Positions 7,255 to 15,896 of a stretch of 32,878 nucleotides of DNA are shown in pieces. The notes beneath the pieces were generated by a model. It was given only the letters and a program-made list of their open reading frames with translations. It was not told where the DNA came from and did not search any database. The position numbers were made by a program, and so were the translations under genes. Every line of letters begins with the position of its first letter. Position 1 is the stretch's first letter. The DNA comes from Spirosoma sp. GTDB lineage: Bacteria; Bacteroidota; Bacteroidia; Cytophagales; Spirosomataceae. The stretch lies in the NCBI RefSeq assembly GCF_026391055.1, contig NZ_JAPLET010000002.1:1-32878 (forward strand), written 5' to 3'.

Positions 7255-8577
7255 TCATTTGAGCAGTACATAATAGTTTCCTTTCAGCGTAGCCTTCTGT
7301 TGGATAATCTTTCGTTGAAGAATGCTTCGAGCACCAGACAGGCCCGACTGTGCAGCTGATATGCCAGCCATTGTTGCGGCTGCTTTGGCGCTACTGGCTG
7401 AGCTACCATTCAGATTGTAGTTAGCTCCGCTAATCGTCTGTCCCAGTAGTTGCTTGCCTTCTTGCGCAGCCAGCACGTTCGGCACGAACACGCCAGGCAT
7501 ACCGTCCATGTCGTAAACAATGAGCTTGATTGGAAATATGTGACCTTCGTATTGAAGATTACTCAAGGTGATTCCCACGCGTTCAGTCCCAAAACTGCCA
7601 GTACCGAAAACCAGTGTATTGGCTGGGATGAGAATACCACGCAGGGTCACCGGCTCCAGCAATCGAAGCTGTACCCGTCCTCCATCGGTAATCTGCTGAT
7701 CCTGATGAATGACCGCCCGGATGGTGCTCAGATCTTCCGTCAAAGCCGATTCTTGCCGCCCTTTTTGGTCCGATGTGTACAGTCCAAAAAAACCATTCAA
7801 GCGTCGATTGTTAGTTTCGCCAAGCGTAGAGACGATAGCTTCAGACTCAGCCTTCCGCGGCCGTTCCCCTTCGCGGGCAATGGCTGCTTTAGCTTCTTTA
7901 TCCCGTTTATACTCTGTCAACAAAGCCAGTAGTCGCTGTCTGTCGTCAACTTGTTTCTGCAAATCTCGTCTGGGGAGGGCCTCCTCGTCAAATTCATCAG
8001 GTAGTGCCGTTTCTGCATAACCTCTGGAAACCGCCCGAATTCGATTGTTTGAACGGGACCTCCCAACTGTTCTGTTTTGACGTAGAGGGGGCGAAGGGTT
8101 GTATAGCGAGTCCATAGCGGCAAATTCCGGATCGGTTGCTTCGGGCATCCTTTTTTGCTTATACAGGTAGGGATCAAGTGTAGCCGGCAAACCCGTTGAA
8201 GGTGCGGCCTCAGGTAGTGCAGGGACAACACCTGTTTGCATACCGTTGACAGTGGGCTGTCTACTTAACCCCTGTCGCTGTTCGGCTGCCTGTAGTTCCA
8301 GCTTAGACTTAGGTACGCTGTCGGTTTGTGCGTTTGGAATCGTTGCGTTCACATTGTTGATGAGTGGCTTTTGCTTGGCCTCTGTCCCTGCGATCAGGAA
8401 GTACCCGGTAGATCCCAGAGCGAGTAGCAGAACTGGTGCTGTCATCCAAAACCGTTTGTCTTTTAAGACGTCCTGAAACGATTTGGGGGGCGTCGGCACT
8501 ACGGCTGGATCACGAGTATCCGCAAGTGACGGATCATCGATGGAATGTTCGGGTTGAGTCGGATCGGAAAGGTTCAT
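7255..8577 (-). CDS. traM: Conjugative transposon protein TraM (VirB10-like)
   Basis: The protein has 440 residues. A cytoplasmic Pro-rich start is followed by one membrane segment at about 44-63 (WMTAPVLLLALGSTGYFLI) and a long periplasmic linker rich in Pro, Gln and Arg. The C-terminal domain contains a VirB10-type core (VQLRLLEPVTLRGILIPANT, then YEGHIFPIKLIVYDMDG) and the terminal GNYYVLLK seen in TraM proteins. It should form the scaffold linking inner and outer membrane parts of the secretion channel. Its first 44 bases overlap the end of traL in another frame, an unusually long overlap that suggests translational coupling. Confidence 0.92.
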   Translation of the reverse strand: MNLSDPTQPEHSIDDPSLADTRDPAVVPTPPKSFQDVLKDKRFWMTAPVLLLALGSTGYFLIAGTEAKQKPLINNVNATIPNAQTDSVPKSKLELQAAEQRQGLSRQPTVNGMQTGVVPALPEAAPSTGLPATLDPYLYKQKRMPEATDPEFAAMDSLYNPSPPLRQNRTVGRSRSNNRIRAVSRGYAETALPDEFDEEALPRRDLQKQVDDRQRLLALLTEYKRDKEAKAAIAREGERPRKAESEAIVSTLGETNNRRLNGFFGLYTSDQKGRQESALTEDLSTIRAVIHQDQQITDGGRVQLRLLEPVTLRGILIPANTLVFGTGSFGTERVGITLSNLQYEGHIFPIKLIVYDMDGMPGVFVPNVLAAQEGKQLLGQTISGANYNLNGSSASSAKAAATMAGISAAQSGLSGARSILQRKIIQQKATLKGNYYVLLK

Positions 8578-8833
8578 GAGTTACACGTTGAGTTTCTGAA
8601 TGATTAGATACCTTCGGGTTTGATGGCTGACCCTTAGAGAATGAGTAAGGCAGTACTGGTGGCTGGTGCGATAAATTCATATTTACTGACCACACACCCA
8701 GTAGCAAAAGGGTAAAAAATGCGGCCAGCACGTGCCATTTGCGTTGAGATACAGGTCGACTTTCCCACCCTCTTATTCTTCGGACAACATTTCTGCGCCA
8801 TAACCGCCAGTACGCGTGATGTGGCTTGTTCAT
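8534..8833 (-). CDS. traL: TraL-like single-pass membrane protein
   Basis: The protein has 99 residues with a basic N-terminus (WRLWRRNVVRRIRGW), one membrane segment at about 33-52 (WHVLAAFFTLLLLGVWSVN) and a short polar periplasmic tail. Length, topology and position between TraK and TraM identify it as the TraL slot of Bacteroidetes tra operons; the sequence is poorly conserved, so position carries much of the call. Start and stop overlap traK by four bases (ATGA) and traM by 44 bases. Its role in the channel is unknown. Confidence 0.7.
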   Translation of the reverse strand: MNKPHHAYWRLWRRNVVRRIRGWESRPVSQRKWHVLAAFFTLLLLGVWSVNMNLSHQPPVLPYSFSKGQPSNPKVSNHSETQRVTHEPFRSDSTRTFHR

Positions 8834-9480
8834 AGATTTGTATTCTGATTGGCTCGCTGAACCGTTTCGATGTCTTGATTCTGAACCACCTTGAAACGCT
8901 CAATCATGAAACCATGTGGATTATTGTCCGTTCGGGCCACATCAATGAGGTAGCACTCCGTCACTAATTTTCGGATGGTTATATTGTTCGCCCGGATCAG
9001 CAGTTGCCGTCCGCTGGTCACCACGCGATAGGGAGATTGCCTGAAATTGATCTCGACTTTATCAATCTCTACCTTCTGATGTACGTTACCCTGAATCAGC
9101 TGTCCATAATATCCTGCTTCCTGCAGATCCTGATACAACCTGACAACCGAGCGATCGCCCAGGTACGTGGCTTCTCGGATATTACCTTCTACCTGTTTCT
9201 CGTCGGGCTCTAGCGTGAAAAAGAGCCGATGAAATGTCTTGATGTGGTCTTTTGCTTCAGCTGGCCGGTTGATATTCTGCTCCTGAGCCAGGGCTACCAT
9301 AATGGACTTTCCATTGTCGAGGACGTACACTTTTTGGCGACTGGCCGACACCTCGGCGAAAGCCCAATAGGCTACACCCAGCGCGAATGCGAGACTTCCA
9401 ACTACCGCAATGATGGCCATCCAGCGCACCATTTTGAAGGATGTTTCTAAATTGGTCAGGTAACGAAATTGTCCGTTCAT
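8830..9480 (-). CDS. traK: Conjugative transposon protein TraK (VirB8-like)
   Basis: The preferred start is the ATG at 9480-9478 (MNGQFRYLTNLETSFKMVRW), giving 216 residues. The frame extends 19 codons upstream, but that part overlaps traJ and does not look like the family start. One membrane segment at about 18-41 is followed by a periplasmic domain with ATYLGDRSVVRLYQDLQEAG and NPHGFMIERFKV, typical of TraK. The fold corresponds to VirB8, an assembly factor of the inner-membrane complex. The start lies one base after the traJ stop and the end overlaps traL by four bases, so translation is tightly coupled. Confidence 0.9.
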   Translation of the reverse strand: MNGQFRYLTNLETSFKMVRWMAIIAVVGSLAFALGVAYWAFAEVSASRQKVYVLDNGKSIMVALAQEQNINRPAEAKDHIKTFHRLFFTLEPDEKQVEGNIREATYLGDRSVVRLYQDLQEAGYYGQLIQGNVHQKVEIDKVEINFRQSPYRVVTSGRQLLIRANNITIRKLVTECYLIDVARTDNNPHGFMIERFKVVQNQDIETVQRANQNTNL

Positions 9481-9481
9481 G

Positions 9482-10534
9482 TTAGATGCTGTTTGACGTC
9501 GGTTGCGATTTTGATGATGAGAAGGCACTGGCAACACTTCGACCTAGTGAGGCTGCTCCAGCACCGGCTGCCTGGCCTGTGCTGGCCCCGGCTACCATTG
9601 CCGTTGGTTGTGTGGCTGAACTGATTGCATCACCCACCCCGGTAGATTCAATGATGTAGGAGGCTACTTTGGGGATCGACAGGTACGCTCCAGCGCCAAT
9701 GAAATAGAAAATGATTAAGCCCCAATCGGACGAACCCATGCCGGTATTCCCGGATCGTAGCTGCTCATCAAAAACGGCCAGATCCTGATTGAGCATGGAG
9801 ATATGTATGGTCTCCAGAATCGAACCCAAGATATTGACCAGCGGGATGTACAGCAGGATATGAATCAGGCGTGAAAACCAGGCGGCTAAACCTGAGTAAA
9901 ACCATTCGAAGGTGGCCAGTCCAAAGGTGATTGGGCCCGTGAGCGCCAGAACAATCAGAAAGAACGTGCTAATCAGTTTGATATAAATAGCCGCCAGATC
10001 GTAAAAGATTTCACCCAGCCAACTTAGAAACTGATCAAAGTAATACTGCATCACTCCGCTCACGGCGTTTCCTACCAAACTGTTGCCGCTGCCTGTTGGC
10101 CCAAACACTGTTTTAACGACATCCCAGGTTCCGATCTCGCCATCTTCTCCAGGCGGAATCAGAATCTTATCCCAATTCTCTTTGACCTTTGCTTTTTTGA
10201 CCTGGTTCAATCGCTCAACTTCCGCTTTTTGACTGGCCACCATTGAGCCGGTTCCCTTATCAAGCAGCCGCCCGATACCCACCATACCTTTGACCAACAG
10301 CGGATAGCTGAGCAGACAAAGGGCCAGGGCGAAGGGACGGAGCAGCGGATACACGTCGATGGGTTCGGCTCGGGACAAGTGCCCCCAGATGCGATAAAAC
10401 ACGTAGCAAAGTGCACCGATGAAGCCGATAACCTGCCCGAAGGCAACCAATGCCCCAAATCCATCTGAGAACTGGGTGAACACTTCGTCGATCGATGTTT
10501 CCAGTACGGGCGTAACCAACAGAATTGCTTGCAT
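9482..10534 (-). CDS. traJ: Conjugative transposon protein TraJ (VirB6-like)
   Basis: The protein has 350 residues and several membrane segments: about 32-48 (LVAFGQVIGFIGALCYVFY), 68-85, 170-205 (IKLISTFFLIVLALTGPITF), 215-240 and 270-285. The pattern FGLATFEWFYSGLAAWFSR, followed by LIHILLYIPLVNILGSI, is characteristic of TraJ, and the tail is Ala/Gly/Ser-rich. It should be the polytopic inner-membrane channel subunit, as VirB6 is in other type IV systems. It sits 11 bases after the second VirB5-like gene and one base before traK. Length is typical. Confidence 0.92.
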   Translation of the reverse strand: MQAILLVTPVLETSIDEVFTQFSDGFGALVAFGQVIGFIGALCYVFYRIWGHLSRAEPIDVYPLLRPFALALCLLSYPLLVKGMVGIGRLLDKGTGSMVASQKAEVERLNQVKKAKVKENWDKILIPPGEDGEIGTWDVVKTVFGPTGSGNSLVGNAVSGVMQYYFDQFLSWLGEIFYDLAAIYIKLISTFFLIVLALTGPITFGLATFEWFYSGLAAWFSRLIHILLYIPLVNILGSILETIHISMLNQDLAVFDEQLRSGNTGMGSSDWGLIIFYFIGAGAYLSIPKVASYIIESTGVGDAISSATQPTAMVAGASTGQAAGAGAASLGRSVASAFSSSKSQPTSNSI

Positions 10535-10545
10535 ACAGTTGAGGT

Positions 10546-11418
10546 TTAGTGATACGATTGGGTTCGTAGGTATTTAGTTTGGTACGCTTTCCGATTGCGT
10601 TGGTACTTGTAATAGTCCAGCCCCTGCGAAGTGATTTTGTCCATCGCCAGCAGCGTTGTGCGACGGGCTTTGCTTTCCTTATCAATTTCACGAAGCAGCC
10701 GAAGCCGGTCCCCTGGTGATAGGTACGCCGTTTGACCCTGCTTCTCAACGAGGGCCATTTTTGCCTTCAATGTTTTGTCATCGGCTAGCAGCGACGAGCG
10801 AGCTGAGGCTAATACTGTCCAGCCAATGTCCTGATCGGCTGGATAGCGTGCATCTATCTCCTCTTTCATCAGCCGGGCATTGACGGGATCTGTGATTGTT
10901 TTGGCGACAGGCAGTCCATCTGTCCACAACGCCTTTACTGATTCGTCAATGGCCTGGCGACGGGTGCCTTGCATCACGTCCAATGGGGCTTTGTTCATAG
11001 CTTGTTGATAGGCATATTTGACTTTGAAGTCCTGGTACCTAACCTTATTTATTCTTTCCTGGCCATCCTTCCATGTGCTTTTCAATTTCTCGATGGCTTT
11101 AGCAAGGTCCTTATTTTTCTGTTTCTGGTATTGCTCCATGATCTCGGTAGCAATGGGAGCGAAAACGGTAGCGTCAGCAATCCCTTTGACTACCTCGTCT
11201 ATGACCTTTTCTTTAATAAGTTCACCGTAGTCGAGTCCTGCATCTTTTAAACCTGCCATGATATCGCTTTCTGACACGCGTAATAGTTGGTCAATCTCGG
11301 TTTGAATGACGTTGCTACCCCTATTTCCAGTTGGTATTGCATTGGCGGAGGGCATCTGTGCGTTGGCAGTACCAGCTAAGCAGCCGAACCAAACCCAGTA
11401 TAGTGTTCGCTTTTTCAT
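10546..11418 (-). CDS. Secreted VirB5/TraI-like transfer protein, paralogue 2
   Basis: The protein has 290 residues with a signal peptide (MKKRTLYWVWFGCLAGTANA, cleavage before Q21). The mature part is mostly alpha-helical with charged heptads (DLAKAIEKLKSTWKDGQERI) and the segment YQDFKVKYAYQQAMNKAP. The C-terminal part has SPGDRLRLLREIDKESKARR and ends in basic repeats. These blocks align with the preceding gene (YQNYKVDYAWKKAHMELSP; SEGERLSALNAVRTDLYDR), so the two are tandem paralogues. Position between traG and traJ equals the TraI (DUF4141)/VirB5 slot, suggesting a periplasmic or pilus-associated role. That role is inferred from position. The start overlaps the upstream stop by four bases. 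Confidence 0.75.
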   Translation of the reverse strand: MKKRTLYWVWFGCLAGTANAQMPSANAIPTGNRGSNVIQTEIDQLLRVSESDIMAGLKDAGLDYGELIKEKVIDEVVKGIADATVFAPIATEIMEQYQKQKNKDLAKAIEKLKSTWKDGQERINKVRYQDFKVKYAYQQAMNKAPLDVMQGTRRQAIDESVKALWTDGLPVAKTITDPVNARLMKEEIDARYPADQDIGWTVLASARSSLLADDKTLKAKMALVEKQGQTAYLSPGDRLRLLREIDKESKARRTTLLAMDKITSQGLDYYKYQRNRKAYQTKYLRTQSYH

Positions 11419-12290
11419 CTGGTTTGGTAAGTAGTAGAGCGGGTGCTTACTGTCCGGTTGAGCGTTGAATTTTGTTTGTACAGCCCCTGTCGATAGGCGT
11501 TTTTAGCGATCTCCCGAGATCGGAATTGATAGGTCGCTCGGATTAGGGCCAATGTCTGATTGGTCCGCTTAATGCGGTCGTAAAGGTCCGTTCGTACGGC
11601 GTTCAGGGCTGATAATCGTTCCCCTTCTGACATCCATACCGGTTTACTGCCGAGGTTAATGATCGTTTTAACCTCAGCTACCAGGTCGCCCGTCTCCGTA
11701 ACTCCTTGTAACACCTGTCGCATTGCTGCCGCTTCTTTAGCTGTAAATGCTGACGTATTCAGGAATTTGTCAGCCGCTTTCTTGCTGGCCTTAATGGCGC
11801 CCGTAAGCTGGTTTAGATCTAGCTCCCGATAATACGTAGCAAAGGCAGGCGAGAGCTCCATGTGAGCTTTTTTCCAGGCATAGTCCACCTTATAGTTTTG
11901 GTACTCGATCTTTTGCTGCTTTGAAAGGCCGTCCTTCACCATTGATTGGAGTGACTTTACCGCCGATATTGGCGAAACGTCAAACAATTGGCCTATGGCA
12001 TTACCGAGCAATCCGGTAAGTTCATCCTGAATACCCTGCATAATCGAGTTCTCTGTTTCGCCGATGATACCTTCAATTTCCCCGGATAACTCATCGCCTA
12101 AACCACCAAGCAACGTCTGGCCCGGTGGTCCTTGTTGTGGAGGCTGCCCCGGATTTGTGGTGTCCACTTCAGCCATCGTCGGCTTAAAGTGTAAGTCCTT
12201 TGCTACACCCCTGATACCGGCCTGAATGGGATATATCCCACCAAAAAGGCAAAGGCTGGTCAAGAGCAGTTTGTTAACAGACTGCTTCAC
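11415..12290 (-). CDS. Secreted VirB5/TraI-like transfer protein, paralogue 1
   Basis: The protein has 291 residues with a signal peptide (MKQSVNKLLLTSLCLFGGIY, likely cleavage after IQA near 24). A Pro/Gln/Gly-rich linker (GQPPQQGPPGQTLLGGLG) is absent from its paralogue. The helical core carries YQNYKVDYAWKKAH and WMSEGERLSALNAVRTDLYD, matching the next gene at the same relative places; sequence identity is low, so the duplication is old or the two roles have diverged. It lies just downstream of traG. Function in mating-pair formation is inferred from the position and secreted helical nature. The stop overlaps the next start by four bases. Confidence 0.75.
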   Translation of the reverse strand: MKQSVNKLLLTSLCLFGGIYPIQAGIRGVAKDLHFKPTMAEVDTTNPGQPPQQGPPGQTLLGGLGDELSGEIEGIIGETENSIMQGIQDELTGLLGNAIGQLFDVSPISAVKSLQSMVKDGLSKQQKIEYQNYKVDYAWKKAHMELSPAFATYYRELDLNQLTGAIKASKKAADKFLNTSAFTAKEAAAMRQVLQGVTETGDLVAEVKTIINLGSKPVWMSEGERLSALNAVRTDLYDRIKRTNQTLALIRATYQFRSREIAKNAYRQGLYKQNSTLNRTVSTRSTTYQTR

Positions 12291-12316
12291 GTCAGTATAG
12301 AAATAGATTTGTAGAT

Positions 12317-14869
12317 TTAGCGACTAACGAGGGTGCCGGTCTTCACTTCGTCGGCGTAGTCGCGCAGGGCTAAGTCGTAATTACCGCCGTAGGCTGCTAC
12401 CTTTTCTTCGAGCCGCATTTTTTCGGTTTGCTCGGTTGAATAGGCCAGATACTCTTCGGTCGATACTTCGACGCCATATACTTTTGATTCTTGTCCTCCC
12501 CATGAGATAAAGACCTCTTTATATTTCCGTTTTGGGTCGAGGTCCCGGTTCAATGACAGGCAAAGGTCTTTTTCTTTATCTGTCAAGGCCAGCAAATCCT
12601 TCACGTGTGAAAACTTGTTGCGGTACTTGCGCTGGTCGAGCAATATTTTGGTGTCGGCATTGTTGATGATCGAGTCTTTAACAATCTTGTTGCCAATAAT
12701 ATCGTCCACTTCCTGCGTGACGATCCAAGCTTCCCCGAAAAACTTACGTACTGTTTTGTAGAGGTATTTAATGTATTCCGCCATCCCATCTTTCATGATG
12801 GCTTTCCAGGCCTCTTCAATGAGAATTATCTTTCGAACTCCATTTAACTTTCTCATTTTCGAAATGAAGGTGTCCATAATGATAATGGTCACCACCGGGA
12901 ACAGGATCGGGTGATCCTTGATATTATCTAACTCGAAGACGATAAATGGTATGTTTAGCAGATCCAGATTCGCCCGGCTATTGAGTAGCTCCTCGTATTC
13001 GCCCCCCTTGTAAAAGGGCCGTAGTACATAGATGAAGTTATCATAATCGAAATAGCCGGTTTGCACTTTGTGTTCCTCCAGATACTGGGGGAAATCTGAC
13101 TGCATGAACTCGTAGAACGAGTTGAAACAGGGGAAGGTATCTGGATTATTTGGCAGGTAACTTTCAAAATACTGCGTTACGGCATCCGAAAGCGCGGTGT
13201 ATTCTGACATCGTTTGCCGTTCGTCACTTCGTTTCCAGAGTGTCTGCAGCAGTACTTTTATGGCTTCTTTTTTTTCGACATCGGGGAGCAGGCGGTTTTC
13301 AATAAAGAACGGATTGAAGTTGATCGGTTCTTCTTCTGAATAGGTAAGATACAGCCCACCCAGCATATCACATAGTCCACGGTAAGAGTGGCCAACATCG
13401 ACAATGACGGCGTGGCTACCCTGAACGTGAAAACTCCGCAGTGCGTGGTTGGTAAAGAACGATTTGCCGCTTCCCGATGGACCCAGTATGAACTTGTTCC
13501 GGTTCGTTACCCATCCCTTGTTCATTGGGTGGTCAGATAAGTCGACAAGTAACGGTTTTCCGCTCATTCGCTCGACAAGTTTCACGCCATAATGCGATAC
13601 CGAGTCGTAGTAGTTTGTCTCCTGATTGAGCAGGCAAACGGATTGCGGTACAAATGACCAATACTTGTCTTCACTGGGCAGATCGGCCGCGTTACCAGGT
13701 ATACCCGCCCAGAATAACCCTAACGCGTCTTTCGTGTTTTCACGCGGCCGGACGCCTAGCTTGGCGATGGCTGAGGAAACCAGATTGCGCAGAACCGGTA
13801 ACCGGCTCCTGTCTTCGGTCCAGACCTGAATGTTGAAATGAGAACGTACCGGCGTAAAACCTGTCTCGGCTGCATAGCTGAGGTATTGATTTAGCAACAT
13901 GGCGTTTACTTCATTATCCTTGCCAAAATTGGCAAGCGACCGCATTTGTGTGGCCCGTTGCTCCAATTTAGGGAATGCCGCCTGCTTATCTTCGATGTAG
14001 ATATACTGGTTATAGATGTGATTACAGGGAAGCATCAGCGAAATAGGAGCCGCATAACTCACCGACACATTCGACCGTTCTGTGGAGAGAGCTTCAACCC
14101 TGTTATTAGTGTGTACCCACTCTGGCAGATCGTCAATATCAGAAATTGTGTAGAATTTGGCGTATTTACCCCCAACCCGTAACTCCTCATCCATCTCTAA
14201 ATCCGCCAGCGTTACTACCTCATCGCGGAGCGATAAACTCATATATCGCTCCAACAAGCCCGCTTTTTCGCTCGTACCGGCCAATTCAGCTGATCGTAGC
14301 CGACGAAGGCCAATTAACCGGCTACTTTCCAAAATCGAAGTGAACTGCTCAACGCTGTTAAAGAACTCCTCAACCTTGTGCTTATCGCCTACTTCCTTTG
14401 GTACCAGTCGACCACGTGCCAGTGATGTTTTAACCGCACTTACATCTCGTCGTTCTGGATGCGTTTTGGTTAAATAGAGGTAACATTCGTGGTGGAGGTA
14501 AGGCCGCTCATTAAAATGGCGATCACTGGCTCGATCAAGGAATGTACGTTGCGTTGTGCTTGCTCCTTCGTCTGAAGTTTGATAATTTTCTTCTACGAAC
14601 CAATCCTGTTTGTGGAGGATCGTATAGCTTGGCAATACACCTAACGCTTTTGTCCACGCGTTGCATAGGGTGATGTAGTCTCCCTGTTCAACGCGCCCCT
14701 CTCCTACCCCATCGAAGCTTGCATTCAGCGTAAAGATTTCTGGTAAGCTAACGGCGAAACAAACCGTTAAATCGCCGTGAACCGAGATGAGGCAGTCCTG
14801 CTCAATGGCTCTCAGGGGAAACACATCATGAATTGCCCGCCCGGCGGTCCGATTACTTTTTAGGTTCAT
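12317..14869 (-). CDS. traG: Conjugation ATPase TraG (VirB4 family)
   Basis: The protein has 850 residues, full length for Bacteroidetes TraG/VirB4. An N-terminal domain of about 430 residues is followed by the motor domain. Walker A is GPSGSGKS near 459-466, preceded by VTNRNKFIL. VDVGHSYRGLCDMLGGLYL follows, and Walker B is IILIEEAWKAIM near 681. WIVTQEVDDIIGN near 715 fits the downstream sensor motif. As a VirB4 ATPase it powers assembly of the channel and substrate transport at the inner membrane. The first 17 bases overlap the end of traF. All nucleotide-binding motifs are present, so it should be active. Confidence 0.96.
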   Translation of the reverse strand: MNLKSNRTAGRAIHDVFPLRAIEQDCLISVHGDLTVCFAVSLPEIFTLNASFDGVGEGRVEQGDYITLCNAWTKALGVLPSYTILHKQDWFVEENYQTSDEGASTTQRTFLDRASDRHFNERPYLHHECYLYLTKTHPERRDVSAVKTSLARGRLVPKEVGDKHKVEEFFNSVEQFTSILESSRLIGLRRLRSAELAGTSEKAGLLERYMSLSLRDEVVTLADLEMDEELRVGGKYAKFYTISDIDDLPEWVHTNNRVEALSTERSNVSVSYAAPISLMLPCNHIYNQYIYIEDKQAAFPKLEQRATQMRSLANFGKDNEVNAMLLNQYLSYAAETGFTPVRSHFNIQVWTEDRSRLPVLRNLVSSAIAKLGVRPRENTKDALGLFWAGIPGNAADLPSEDKYWSFVPQSVCLLNQETNYYDSVSHYGVKLVERMSGKPLLVDLSDHPMNKGWVTNRNKFILGPSGSGKSFFTNHALRSFHVQGSHAVIVDVGHSYRGLCDMLGGLYLTYSEEEPINFNPFFIENRLLPDVEKKEAIKVLLQTLWKRSDERQTMSEYTALSDAVTQYFESYLPNNPDTFPCFNSFYEFMQSDFPQYLEEHKVQTGYFDYDNFIYVLRPFYKGGEYEELLNSRANLDLLNIPFIVFELDNIKDHPILFPVVTIIIMDTFISKMRKLNGVRKIILIEEAWKAIMKDGMAEYIKYLYKTVRKFFGEAWIVTQEVDDIIGNKIVKDSIINNADTKILLDQRKYRNKFSHVKDLLALTDKEKDLCLSLNRDLDPKRKYKEVFISWGGQESKVYGVEVSTEEYLAYSTEQTEKMRLEEKVAAYGGNYDLALRDYADEVKTGTLVSR

Positions 14870-15179
14870 GTCTCAGTTGTTTATATACCCCTGAACTTCT
14901 AACCATGATCAATTTTGGCTGTCTTCCCCGTCCTTGTGTCCGAGCCATACCTCGCTCCCCGTGTAACCGGGAGATTCGTACCAGCTGTCCGTATAGTATT
15001 ATCAGCCCAACCAGGTATGTACCATAACAGATCAATCCTGACCAGCCTGTTACGATCATGATGAACGTACTTACCACCAACAGACCAACAGCTGCCCCTC
15101 CTAATACCATCAGGAAGTTTATTCCCCTGATTCCTAGTACTTGAGGAGGCCTATCCACCCCTTTGTTGACTCGATACAT
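14853..15179 (-). CDS. traF: Conjugative transposon protein TraF (DUF4133, VirB3-like)
   Basis: The protein has 108 residues. It opens with MYRVNKGVDRPPQVLGIRG, the DUF4133 signature (NKGVDRPP), then two adjacent membrane segments (FLMVLGGAAVGLLVVSTF and GLICYGTYLVGLIILYG) forming a hairpin, and a basic cytoplasmic tail. VirB3-like proteins of this type work with the VirB4 ATPase, which here is the next gene with a 17-base overlap. It lies two bases after the preceding TraE gene. Length and motifs are typical. Confidence 0.92.
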   Translation of the reverse strand: MYRVNKGVDRPPQVLGIRGINFLMVLGGAAVGLLVVSTFIMIVTGWSGLICYGTYLVGLIILYGQLVRISRLHGERGMARTQGRGRQPKLIMVRSSGVYKQLRHEPKK

Positions 15180-15180
15180 G

Positions 15181-15516
15181 TTAGGCTCCGAAAACAGCTG
15201 ACAGCGTCACTACGACCAAACCCGCAAAAATGAGCGCACCGAACCATGAGGCTGCTGCTTTTCTGGTATCAGGATCTCCGTTGGACCACTTACTGTACAC
15301 GGAAATGGCACCAACAATCCCAATGATGGCACATACGGCGTACATCAAATTGGTTACTATGGTGAACGCCCCTCTTACCTGGGTGGCGGCTGTGCTCAGC
15401 CCCTGCGTACTTAGCCCCTGACCGGGTGCTACATGTGCTATTAAAATCCCCGCCACAATCAATCCGATAAGCTGGGCCGCGTTGTTACTCTTTGATTGTT
15501 TAAAACGATTTTGCAT
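15181..15516 (-). CDS. traE: TraE (DUF4134, VirB2-like pilin), copy 2
   Basis: The protein has 111 residues: a hydrophobic signal region (about 14-32), a short linker, and two hydrophobic segments flanking the conserved loop VYSKWSNGDPDTRKAAASW, which is diagnostic for DUF4134. The family is taken to be the pilin/channel subunit of Bacteroidetes conjugation systems. A second DUF4134 gene lies directly upstream with the loop VYSKWSNGESDIRKASASW, so this element carries two pilin paralogues. The start codon chosen gives a long, slightly polar leader before the hydrophobic stretch (MQNRFKQSKSNNAAQLIG). Confidence 0.92.
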   Translation of the reverse strand: MQNRFKQSKSNNAAQLIGLIVAGILIAHVAPGQGLSTQGLSTAATQVRGAFTIVTNLMYAVCAIIGIVGAISVYSKWSNGDPDTRKAAASWFGALIFAGLVVVTLSAVFGA

Positions 15517-15534
15517 TGTTGAGTTGTTTGTACG

Positions 15535-15834
15535 TTAAATGGACTCTAGAATCACAAATGCGATGGTTATGAATAACAAGCCACCTAGCCAGGAAGCACT
15601 GGCCTTCCGTATATCACTTTCTCCGTTTGACCATTTGCTATAAACTCCAATGGCCCCTATTACACCCACTATCGCTGCAACTGCCTTCCCTAATTGGATT
15701 GCCCCTGCTCGCGCGTTCGTTATTTGCGTCGTAGCACCTTCAACCGCCTGTTTTAATTCATCCTGGGCAAGAAGCTTCTGACTCAACAGAAGGAGTGTTA
15801 TTATACTCAAACTGCACAAAGTTGCCCTATTCAT
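15535..15834 (-). CDS. TraE-like pilin (DUF4134), copy 1
   Basis: The protein has 99 residues. Signal peptide MNRATLCSLSIITLLLLSQ with probable cleavage after LLA near 23. A polar segment (DELKQAVEGATTQITNARAG) differs completely from the neighbouring TraE. Two hydrophobic helices flank SKWSNGESDIRKASASWLGG, which matches the TraE loop closely. It is therefore a second VirB2-like subunit that could be a minor pilin or a partner of TraE. It is separated from the upstream gene by a 62-base AT-rich gap (15835-15896), a possible internal promoter or processing site. Confidence 0.88.
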   Translation of the reverse strand: MNRATLCSLSIITLLLLSQKLLAQDELKQAVEGATTQITNARAGAIQLGKAVAAIVGVIGAIGVYSKWSNGESDIRKASASWLGGLLFITIAFVILESI

Positions 15835-15896
15835 ATATATTACATATTAAAAATATGATGCTAATATATATAGTATTTTATTTAGGGCAAAATTTT

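Noticed and set aside
7450..7932. A 160-codon plus-strand open frame inside traM
   Set aside because: It is antisense to a clear TraM gene, has a Phe/Ser/Arg-rich composition and no family pattern; it is a shadow of traM codon use.
9481..9537. Longer TraK start 19 codons upstream
   Set aside because: It would overlap the traJ end, and the extra residues (HHQNRNRRQTAS) are not seen at TraK starts; the ATG one base after the traJ stop is better.
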